Part shown: positions 24,698-31,638 of the stretch, in pieces | Layout of the letters: each line of letters starts with the position of its first letter | Position numbering within the stretch: position 1 is the stretch's first letter | Assembly (NCBI GenBank): GCA_020161065.1 | Contig: JAIUPH010000039.1 | Coordinates: 62,001 to 126,000 of the forward strand | Length of the DNA: 64,000 nucleotides | Direction of reading: 5' to 3' | DNA from: Pseudomonadota bacterium | Lineage (GTDB): Bacteria > Pseudomonadota > Gammaproteobacteria > Burkholderiales > Burkholderiaceae_C | Position numbers and translations under genes: made by a program | The notes under the pieces: generated by a model | Database searches by the model: none | Seen by the model: only the letters and a program-made list of their open reading frames with translations | What the model was told of the DNA's origin: nothing

Positions 24698-25033
24698 TCA
24701 GGCATCGCTTCGCGTGGTCCGCCGCGTGGCGCGCTTGGCGGCCGGCTTCGCCGGCCCGGTGCCCCGCTTGCGCTCCTGCAGCCGGCCGGTCACGTACTTG
24801 TGCAAGACGCTGGCGATCAAGGTCTGATAAGGCATGCCTTCCGCCAGCGCCCTGGCCTGGATGTCCTGCAGGTCGCCGGCCGACAGCCTGATGTTGACGC
24901 GGCGGTCCTTGATGGCCGTGGCTCGCGCCGCCGCACGCAGCCTGGCGATCTCGGCCTTGCTGCCCACCGAGATGAGCCGGCCGGCCTCATAGGCGGCGAG
25001 GATCTCCGCTTCATCCGTGTCCAGTCTGGACAT
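24698..25033 (-). CDS. CopG/BrnA-like antitoxin, apparently orphan
   Basis: A 111-residue protein with features of type II antitoxins in the CopG/BrnA group. An acidic N-terminal helix (TDEAEILAAYEAG) precedes DRRVNIRLSAGDLQDIQARA, a ribbon-helix-helix-like core, then EGMPYQTLIASVLHKYV. The C-terminus is strongly basic (KPAAKRATRRTTRSD). AAGGACG just upstream of ATG is the ribosome binding site. A toxin gene would normally be adjacent. No complete toxin frame is present in 25034-25233 or in 24631-24697, so it looks unpaired. Confidence 0.72.
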   Translation of the reverse strand: MSRLDTDEAEILAAYEAGRLISVGSKAEIARLRAAARATAIKDRRVNIRLSAGDLQDIQARALAEGMPYQTLIASVLHKYVTGRLQERKRGTGPAKPAAKRATRRTTRSDA

Positions 25034-25233
25034 CGTCCTTGCCTTTCTTCAGAAAGTCCCGCGTGGCCTTGCGGCTGGGGATGGAACCTGCTTTTGCGAC
25101 CGCCTGCTGTCACCCGGTTCGCGGCGACAGACACGCCAGCCCGCAGGATCACGCAAACCTCGGCGAGTGCGGCGGCGGACATGACCGCGCCGCACCACTG
25201 AACGCAGCCCGCTCGCCTCACGACGACCGCCGC

Positions 25234-26217
25234 CTATTCGGTCTTCACCTTCGCTTCGCGCACGATGTCCGCGAACTGCTTCAGGCTCTTGCGCATGTGG
25301 GCGTCGAACTGCTCGGGCGTGGAGCCGGTGACGGTCAGGCCCATCTCCTTCAGGCGCGGGGCCAGCGCTTCGGAGCGGATGGCCTTGTTCACGTCGGCGT
25401 TGACCTTGGCGATGATCTCGGGCGGCGTCGCGCGCGGCAGGCCGATGCCGAGGTTGGACGCGAAGTCGAAGTCGGGGAAGGTCTCGCCGGCGGCCGGGAT
25501 CTGCGGTGCCGAGGGGTCGCGCGTCAGGCCGGCGACGGCGATCGGCTTCAGCCGGCCCGACTTGACGTGCGGCATCGAGCTGAACAGCGGGTCGAGCAGC
25601 AGGTCGACGCGGCCGTCGAACACGTCGCCGTAGGCGCCGCCGGCGCCCTTGTAGGGGATGTGCACCATCTCGATGCCGGTCAGCAGGTTGAGCTTCTCGC
25701 CGGCCAGGTGCATCGAGCTGCCGGCGCCGGCGGTGGCGTAGCTGAGCTTGCCCTTGTTGGCCTTGCCGTAGGCGACCAGCCCGGCGAGGTCGTTGAACGG
25801 CGCCTTGGGCGACGCCGACAGCAGGATGTTGCCGACCACCAGCATCGTGCCCGAGAGGTCGCGCAGCGTGTCGAATGGCATGTCCTTGCGCAGCGCCGGC
25901 TGGATGCCCAGCACGCCGATCGCCAGGATGCCCAGCGTGTAGCCGTCGGGCGCCGACTTGGCGACGTAGTCGGTGCCGCTGATGGTGCCGGCGCCGGGCT
26001 TGAACTCGACGATGATGGGCTGCTTCCAGGTCTTGCCGAGTTCCGATTCGAGCAGCCGCGCCAGGATGTCCAGCGCGCCGCCGGGCACGTTGGGCACGAT
26101 GATGCGCACCGGCTTGGCCGGCCAGTTGGCGGCCGCGCCCTGGGCGCGGGCGAGCAGCGGCGCGCCCAGCAGCGCGCCGCCGGCGGCCTGCAGCAGTTGC
26201 CGGCGATGGTGGTTCAT
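25234..26217 (-). CDS. TctC/Bug-family periplasmic binding protein
   Basis: A 327-residue extracytoplasmic binding protein of the tripartite tricarboxylate transporter family. The Arg-rich signal NHHRRQLLQAAGGALLGAPL comes first. Family signatures are KPVRIIVPNVPGGALDILAR, FKPGAGTISGTDYVAKSAPDGYT, YKGAGGAYGDVFDG and FDAHMR near the end. No membrane subunits (TctA/TctB) are near, as is common for Bug proteins. Its ATG overlaps the stop of the aconitase-X small subunit by 4 nt, so it is the last gene of the five-gene operon. Ligands of the family are small carboxylates. Confidence 0.92.
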   Translation of the reverse strand: MNHHRRQLLQAAGGALLGAPLLARAQGAAANWPAKPVRIIVPNVPGGALDILARLLESELGKTWKQPIIVEFKPGAGTISGTDYVAKSAPDGYTLGILAIGVLGIQPALRKDMPFDTLRDLSGTMLVVGNILLSASPKAPFNDLAGLVAYGKANKGKLSYATAGAGSSMHLAGEKLNLLTGIEMVHIPYKGAGGAYGDVFDGRVDLLLDPLFSSMPHVKSGRLKPIAVAGLTRDPSAPQIPAAGETFPDFDFASNLGIGLPRATPPEIIAKVNADVNKAIRSEALAPRLKEMGLTVTGSTPEQFDAHMRKSLKQFADIVREAKVKTE

Positions 26218-26663
26218 GGCGATTCGTCTCCTGCGGCGGAAGGCGGTTTGCGGATCTCGACGATGCCGCGCTCGGCATCGACGCTCACCCAGTCGCCGCT
26301 GGCGATGCAGTCCAGCGGGTCGCGGTCGAAGTCGGTCATCGCCGGCGCGCGCGTGACCACGGCGCCGAGCGCGATCTTGGTCGTCATCTCGTTGAACAGC
26401 AGCGCCGCCGGCGCCACGCCTAACGAGCGTGTCAGGTGGAAGGCGTTGGACCAGCCCGAGCTGCCCTTGGCGCCGGGGAACACCAGCACCTTGCCGGCGA
26501 AGCTGATGCCGCGCAGCTCGTGCCGGGTCTCGACGATGGTGCCGGTGCGCGAGTCGATGCCGCCCCAGCCCGAGATGTGCATGCGCGTCACCAGCGCCGG
26601 GCCTTCGGCGCGACCGGGCACGACGCAGCGGCCGCGCAGCACGAGCGTGCGGCCGCCGCTCAT
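26214..26663 (-). CDS. Aconitase X small subunit (DUF126)
   Basis: A 149-residue DUF126 protein, the swivelling small subunit of the type II aconitase X. Motifs: GISFAGKVLVFPGAKGSSGW and FNEMTTKIALGAVVTRAPAM. Partner large subunits in this family dehydrate cis-3-hydroxy-L-proline or mevalonate-5-phosphate; the substrate here is unknown. It overlaps both neighbours by 4 nt (ATGA), so stoichiometric synthesis with the large subunit is expected. The start at 26663 is fixed by this overlap and by the conserved RGRCVVPGRAEGPAL N-terminus. Confidence 0.9.
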   Translation of the reverse strand: MSGGRTLVLRGRCVVPGRAEGPALVTRMHISGWGGIDSRTGTIVETRHELRGISFAGKVLVFPGAKGSSGWSNAFHLTRSLGVAPAALLFNEMTTKIALGAVVTRAPAMTDFDRDPLDCIASGDWVSVDAERGIVEIRKPPSAAGDESP

Positions 26664-27943
26664 CGCAGGCCGCCGCTCCAGCGGCCGCTGCAGGCGGCGT
26701 CGATGCAATCGGCGGTGCTGCCGAACCAGGCCTGCAGGCCCAGGATGGCAGGCAGGTAATGCGCCTGCTTGGCCGAGTCCAGCGCCACCACGCGCGTGCC
26801 TTTGGGCGCGGCGCGGCTCATCGCCGAGCAACTGTCGCTCATCAGCACGCCGCCGGCGGCCTCGATGGTGGCGGTGTAGCCGTTCTGGTCGGCCAGCGCC
26901 TTGATGGCGCGCGGCGTGAAGATCCACAGCGCGCAGTCGGCGTGCACCTTGCGGCCCTGCAGCAGTTGCGCCGCGTGCCAGACCTGCTCGATCGAGTAGT
27001 GCGGGCAGCCCAGCATCACGTAGTCGACGCGGCGCTCGCTGGCGGTGGCGTTGAGCCGCTCGTAGGCTTCGCGCCGTTCGCGCTCGCCGTAGACCAGGCG
27101 TTCGCGCGCGGCCTGGCCGCCGAACGCCGCCTCGGCGCTGGGCGCCTCGGGCGTGATGCCCACCAGGTGGTACATCTCGAGGCCGCCCGACGACGACGCG
27201 GCGGCGCCGAAATGCTTCAGCCGCGCCAGGTCGGGCCGGCGGCCGAAGCCTTCGACCACCGGCACGCGCTCCTGCACGCGATCGCCGATCCAGTAGCCCA
27301 GCAGGCCCCAGTCGGCCGTGGTCTCGGCGGCGGCCTGCACCTGCACGTGGTGGCTGCCGCGGCGGTTGGCGTCGAGGTGGTAGCCCCAGTACGGGATGCG
27401 GCGCGTCAGCATCGCGGCGCCCACGCTCTCGCGGCCCTCGGTGTTGGTGCGCGCGCCCAGCACCGAGTTGCAGTAGATCACCGCCGACGATTCCATCCAC
27501 GCGCAATGCTCGCCGCGCACCGGCAGGTTGCCCAGCAGGTAGGGCGTGCAGGTGTTGGAGGCCTGCACGCCGAGGCCGGCGGTCCAGGCCTCGCCCTGGC
27601 GATAAAAGCGCACCGTCTCTTCGTCGACGCCCATGCGCGCCGCCTGCGCGGGGTCGAAGCCGAGCTGCGTGTGCATCGTGAAAGCGCGCGCCGGCGGAAT
27701 CGGCAGCACGGCGTCGCTGTCCAGGCTGAACTCGCTGAACACCGCGTCCATGCCGCCGCCGCGCTGCGCGTAGCCGCGCATGAAGGGCGTGGTGGCGCTG
27801 ATCGAGGCGACGACGTTGTCGGTCTCCACCAGCCGCTCGGCGCCCAGCGCGCGGCCGTAGCGCAGCAGCAGGTCCATCGCCGCGGCCACGGCGGGGCCGT
27901 CGCGGCCGTCGGTCATGGCGCTTTCTTCGGCGGTTAGCTTCAT
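26660..27943 (-). CDS. Aconitase X large (catalytic) subunit (DUF521)
   Basis: A 427-residue catalytic subunit of aconitase X, an iron-sulfur dehydratase. The N-terminus begins MKLTAEESAMTDGRDGPAVA, which is the family start. Cys residues able to hold the cluster lie in SNTCTPYLLGN, LGCPHYSIEQV and SDSCSAM. YCNSVLGARTNTEG is the conserved substrate-loop motif. It is encoded separately from the small subunit, as in bacterial type II enzymes. Its start overlaps the FAD-oxidoreductase stop by 4 nt. The reaction is inferred from the family, and which hydroxy acid is used cannot be read from sequence. Confidence 0.9.
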   Translation of the reverse strand: MKLTAEESAMTDGRDGPAVAAAMDLLLRYGRALGAERLVETDNVVASISATTPFMRGYAQRGGGMDAVFSEFSLDSDAVLPIPPARAFTMHTQLGFDPAQAARMGVDEETVRFYRQGEAWTAGLGVQASNTCTPYLLGNLPVRGEHCAWMESSAVIYCNSVLGARTNTEGRESVGAAMLTRRIPYWGYHLDANRRGSHHVQVQAAAETTADWGLLGYWIGDRVQERVPVVEGFGRRPDLARLKHFGAAASSSGGLEMYHLVGITPEAPSAEAAFGGQAARERLVYGERERREAYERLNATASERRVDYVMLGCPHYSIEQVWHAAQLLQGRKVHADCALWIFTPRAIKALADQNGYTATIEAAGGVLMSDSCSAMSRAAPKGTRVVALDSAKQAHYLPAILGLQAWFGSTADCIDAACSGRWSGGLR

Positions 27944-29397
27944 GCCGCCGCCACGGTCTCGGCGCTGCGCAGGTACACGCCTTGCTGCTGCAGCGTGCGC
28001 TGCAGGCGCGCCACGTCCACCGCGCGCGGCGCCACGCCGGCGCCGGCGGCCAGTGCGGCGGCCACGCCGGCGGCCTGGCCGGTGATCCAGCATTGCGGAA
28101 TCTCGCGCATGAAGCCGTGCGAGTTCTTGTCGCAGCTGATGTGGCGGCCGCAGGCCAGCAGCCCGTCCAGCGCCTGCGGCAGCAACGCGCCGTAGGGGAT
28201 GCTGATGTTCGGGAAGGCCGGGCTCACCGCCGGCGTGACGCCGATCTCGTCGGGCCGCGGCGTGCCTTCGGGCCAGCGGCTGCGCAGCACCGCGTCCACG
28301 CCCTTCAGCCGCCGCGCGTGGCGCACGCCGATCTGCGGCGCCGACAGCATCATGAAAGCCTGCTCGAAGCCCGGCGCATGGGCGCGGTAGTGCTCCAGGT
28401 GCTGGCGCATCGCGTGGTGCGAGCGCACCTCCACCGCGGTGAGGTCGTCGACGTCCAGCGCCGAGTAGCCGGTCTGCCGCGGGCCCATGAACAGCGCGAT
28501 GTCGTCGCGCCAGCTGACGAAGGGGCGCTCGAACAGGCCGCAGGCGGCGCGGCCCTGCTCCATGAACTGCGCATAACGCTCGGGTTCGCCGGCCCTGAAG
28601 GCGATCCAGCGTCGCATGTCGACGCCGCCGAACAGCCAGGCGGTGTTCATGCAGTGGTGCACGTCGGCGGCTTCGATGTCGTTGTCGAAGGCGGCGCCGG
28701 CGCGCGCGAACAGGTCGCCGTCGCCGGTGGCGTCGACCACCACCTCGGCGCGGATCGCCATGCGGCCTTCCTTGCTCTCGAAGATCACGCCCTTGACGGC
28801 GCCGCCCTCGACGATGGGCTCGGTGCCCCAGCCGTGGTAGACCAGCTTGACGCCGCGTTCGAGCACCAGGTCCTGGCTGAGCAGCTTCAGCCGCTCGGGG
28901 TCGATGGTCGGCGACCACGTCACCACGCCGTGGTAGGCCGCGGTGCGCTGCGCCCAGTGCGCCGCCTTGGCCGCGTCGCGCGAGCCCCAGTCGGCGCGCG
29001 GCGGGCCGGCCACCGCGTCGGCCGGCAGGCGGTCGAACAGTTCCTCGGCGAAGCCGCGGATCACCAGCTGGCCCTGCCAGTCGCTCATGCGGTCGATCCA
29101 GATCACCAGCCCGCCGGTGGAAAGCCCGCCCAGGTGGTTGTAACGTTCGAGAAGCGTCACGTCGGCGCCCGCCTGGGCCGCCGCCGCCGCCGCCGCGGTG
29201 CCCGAGGGCCCGCCGCCGACCACCAGCACGCCGGTGCGGTGATACACCGGGATGCGGCGCGCCGCCTCTTCGTGCCAGCCGTGGTCGGCGCGCGGCGCGC
29301 GCTGCTGCTCGCGGCCGAAGATGTCGGACTGCAGGATGCGCTCGTCGCTGCGCACCGTGGTGTGGACCGTGGGGTGCACGGTGGAACGCACGGTCAT
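27940..29397 (-). CDS. FAD-dependent oxidoreductase (PF12831-type)
   Basis: A 485-residue flavoprotein. The N-terminal region has a dinucleotide-binding motif, VVGGGPSGTAAAAAAAQAGA, about 55-75, then LLERYNHLGG. The FAD-closing motif is VVDATGDGDLFARAGA, and CGRHISCDKNSHGFMRE with WITGQAAGVAAALAA is the C-terminal FAD contact. This architecture marks FAD_oxidored proteins related to fumarate-reductase-like and tetracycline-type flavoproteins. The roughly 45-residue N-terminal extension is Thr/His/Val-rich and unusual. It overlaps both neighbours by 4 nt. The electron acceptor and substrate are unknown. Confidence 0.88.
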   Translation of the reverse strand: MTVRSTVHPTVHTTVRSDERILQSDIFGREQQRAPRADHGWHEEAARRIPVYHRTGVLVVGGGPSGTAAAAAAAQAGADVTLLERYNHLGGLSTGGLVIWIDRMSDWQGQLVIRGFAEELFDRLPADAVAGPPRADWGSRDAAKAAHWAQRTAAYHGVVTWSPTIDPERLKLLSQDLVLERGVKLVYHGWGTEPIVEGGAVKGVIFESKEGRMAIRAEVVVDATGDGDLFARAGAAFDNDIEAADVHHCMNTAWLFGGVDMRRWIAFRAGEPERYAQFMEQGRAACGLFERPFVSWRDDIALFMGPRQTGYSALDVDDLTAVEVRSHHAMRQHLEHYRAHAPGFEQAFMMLSAPQIGVRHARRLKGVDAVLRSRWPEGTPRPDEIGVTPAVSPAFPNISIPYGALLPQALDGLLACGRHISCDKNSHGFMREIPQCWITGQAAGVAAALAAGAGVAPRAVDVARLQRTLQQQGVYLRSAETVAAA

Positions 29398-31088
29398 CTC
29401 GGCTCGCGGGTCAGCACCGCGCCTTCGGCCAGCGGCCCCACGCTGCGGCGGTAGATCTGCAGCCAGCCGCGGTCGAACAACGGCGCGGCGGGGCGCCAGG
29501 CGGCGCGGCGGCGCTCCAGCTCGGCGGCGTCGACCACCAGGTCGCAGCGCCGCGTGTCGAGGTCGATGCTGATGGTGTCGCCGTCGTGCACCAGCGCCAG
29601 CGGGCCGCAGACCGCGCCTTCGGGCGCCACCTCGGCGACCACCAGGCCCTTGCAGACCAGGCCCGACAAATGGCCGTCGGTCAGCATCGCCACCTGCTCG
29701 GCGAGGCCGGCGCCGTCGATCGCGAACACCACGCGCGAGGCGCCGCCGCCCATGCCCGGGCCGCCGCAGACGCCGGCGCCGCGCATCACCAGCACCTGGC
29801 CGGGGCGCACGCCGCCGTCCTGCAGCGCCTGGATGGCGGCGTCGCTGCTGTCGAAGCAGACCGCCGGGCCGCTGAAGCGCCGCGTCTTGCGCGGCGCGAT
29901 GCCGGTCTTGACGATGCCGAAGCCCGGCGCCAGCGTGCCGCGCAGCAGCGTGATCGCCTCGCGCGCGGCCACCGGGCGGTGCAGCGGGCGGATCACCTCG
30001 GCATCGGCCACCGCGGCCGCCGCCAGGTTGGCGGCCAGCGTGGCGCCGCTGACGGTGGGCGCCTCGCCATCCAGCAGCGGCAGCAACTGCTGCAGCAGCG
30101 CGCGGCAGCCGCCGGCGGCGTCGAACTGCTCGATGGTGTGCAGCCCCACCGGCCGCACGCCGGCCAGCACCGGCGTCTGCGGCGCCAGGGTCTCGAACAG
30201 GCCGTAGACGTCGACCGCGCTGGCGGCCTCGGTGGCCACCGCCTGCAGGTGCTTGATGCAGTTGACCGAGCCACCCACCGCCAGCACCGCGCGCACCGCG
30301 TTGGCGAAGGCGCCGGGCGTCAGGATGTCGCGCGGCTTGAGGTCGCTCCAGACCATGGCCACGATGCGCGCGCCGGCGGCGCGCACCGCGGCCCACATCG
30401 CCGCGCCGTTGGCCGCCACCGGCGTGCTGCCGGGTAGCGCCAGGCCCAGCGCCTCGGTCGCGATGTGCATCGAGTTGGCGGTGCCCATGCCCGAGCAGAC
30501 GCCGGGCCCGCGGATGGCCTGGCGGCTCATGCCGACGACGCGCTCGACGTCGAGCCGGCCGACCTGGGCGTGCATCGCGGCGACAAACACGTCCTCGATG
30601 TCGACATGCTCGCCGTCGTACTCGCCGCTCGGCTGGTAGCCGGTGCAGACCAGCAGCGTGGGGATGTTCAGCCGCGCCGCGGCCATCAACTGCCCCGGCA
30701 CGGTCTTGTCGCACGAGGCCAGGCAGACCATGCCGTCGAGCAGCGCGCCTTCGACCTGGGCCTCGATGTCGTTGGTGACGAGGTCGCGGCTGGCCAGCAT
30801 GTAGGCGCCGCGGCCGCCGGCGCCGACGACGAAGTCGCTCGGCGCCGTGGTGCGCACTTCCAGCGGCACGCCGCCGGCAGCGCGGATGGCCTCCTTCAGG
30901 ACCGGCACGATGCCGTCGAGGTGCGCATAGCAGGCGGCCAGCCCCGAGCTGCTGTTGACGATGGCGATCTTGGGCTTCTCGGCATCGGCCTCGGACAGGC
31001 CCATGCCCTGCCACTGCGCATTGCGCACCGCCCAGAGGTAGGAGCCGCGGGGGAAGTTGCTGCGCAGCTTGCGCGCCGGAGAGCTCAT
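29394..31088 (-). CDS. IlvD/Edd-family dehydratase
   Basis: A 564-residue iron-sulfur dehydratase that removes water from a sugar acid or 2,3-dihydroxy acid. Cluster ligands are in CLASCDKTVPGQLMA and GPGVCSGMGTANSMH. KPKIAIVNSSSGLAACYAHL, GFGIVKTGIAPRKTRRF, VMRGAGVCGGPGMGG and LTDGHLSGLVCKGLVV are the conserved segments. The genomic context differs from biosynthetic ilvD, so a catabolic dehydratase is more likely. The ATG at 31088 is preferred over 31106, which would overlap the divergent regulator start. It is the first gene of the operon controlled by the repeat at 31100-31126. Confidence 0.92.
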   Translation of the reverse strand: MSSPARKLRSNFPRGSYLWAVRNAQWQGMGLSEADAEKPKIAIVNSSSGLAACYAHLDGIVPVLKEAIRAAGGVPLEVRTTAPSDFVVGAGGRGAYMLASRDLVTNDIEAQVEGALLDGMVCLASCDKTVPGQLMAAARLNIPTLLVCTGYQPSGEYDGEHVDIEDVFVAAMHAQVGRLDVERVVGMSRQAIRGPGVCSGMGTANSMHIATEALGLALPGSTPVAANGAAMWAAVRAAGARIVAMVWSDLKPRDILTPGAFANAVRAVLAVGGSVNCIKHLQAVATEAASAVDVYGLFETLAPQTPVLAGVRPVGLHTIEQFDAAGGCRALLQQLLPLLDGEAPTVSGATLAANLAAAAVADAEVIRPLHRPVAAREAITLLRGTLAPGFGIVKTGIAPRKTRRFSGPAVCFDSSDAAIQALQDGGVRPGQVLVMRGAGVCGGPGMGGGASRVVFAIDGAGLAEQVAMLTDGHLSGLVCKGLVVAEVAPEGAVCGPLALVHDGDTISIDLDTRRCDLVVDAAELERRRAAWRPAAPLFDRGWLQIYRRSVGPLAEGAVLTREPR

Positions 31089-31099
31089 CGCATTTAATA

Positions 31100-31126
31100 T
31101 TGACATGTCCACAAAAGACGTGTCAA
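31100..31126. promoter_or_regulatory. Inverted-repeat operator, marR/ilvD-type divergent control
   Basis: TTGACATGTC and GACGTGTCAA are inverted arms that match at 9 of 10 positions and are separated by 7 bp. The left arm contains the regulator ATG (31105). On the minus strand the right arm reads TTGACA, a -35 consensus for the operon. A MarR dimer bound here would block both genes. An A/T-rich -10-like TAATAT lies at 31095-31100. Confidence 0.65.
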
Positions 31127-31608
31127 GGCGCAAGACCGCCGCCCGCACGGCGCCGACGCCGGGCCGCGAGGCCGAGGTCAACCGCTACCTGGCCGCCTAC
31201 ATCATGGGCGTGGCCAACCGGCTGGCGGCCGGCGCGTCCAGCCACTACCGGCGCCACTTCAACCTGGGCATGTCGGAGTGGCGAACGCTGATGGCCATCG
31301 GCAGCAGCCGCCACCGCATCATGCGCGAGGTGGCGCAGATGGCCGACCTCGACGTCGCGCTGGCCAGCAAGAGCCTGAAGCTGCTGCAGCAGCGCGGCTG
31401 GGTCGCCATCGAGCCGACGCAGGGCCGCGGCCGCGCCTCGCGCGTCAGCCTCACGGCCGCGGGCCTGGACATCCATCGCCAGCTGCGCGCCTCGGCGCAG
31501 CGCCGCCAGCGCCGGCTGCTCTCGGCCTTCAGCGAAGCCGAGGCGCAGGCGCTGTGGTCGCTGCTGCAGCGGGTGGAAGAACGGGTGGCCTACATCAACG
31601 ACCGCTGA
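31105..31608 (+). CDS. MarR-family transcriptional regulator
   Basis: A 167-residue winged-helix regulator. The core runs from AYIMGVANRLAAG through RRHFNLGMSEWRTLMAIGS, MREVAQMADLDVALASKSLK (recognition helix) and QRGWVAIEPTQGRGRASRVS (wing), and ends in a dimerization helix. It faces the five-gene operon and its start codon lies in an inverted repeat, so autorepression and control of the operon are likely. The ligand is probably a pathway intermediate. An upstream frame is open to 31057, but the ATG at 31105 gives the usual N-terminus. No ribosome binding site is clear. Confidence 0.9.
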   Translation: MSTKDVSRRKTAARTAPTPGREAEVNRYLAAYIMGVANRLAAGASSHYRRHFNLGMSEWRTLMAIGSSRHRIMREVAQMADLDVALASKSLKLLQQRGWVAIEPTQGRGRASRVSLTAAGLDIHRQLRASAQRRQRRLLSAFSEAEAQALWSLLQRVEERVAYINDR

Positions 31609-31638
31609 TGCGCGGGCCGCAGCCGAGACCGCCGCCAC

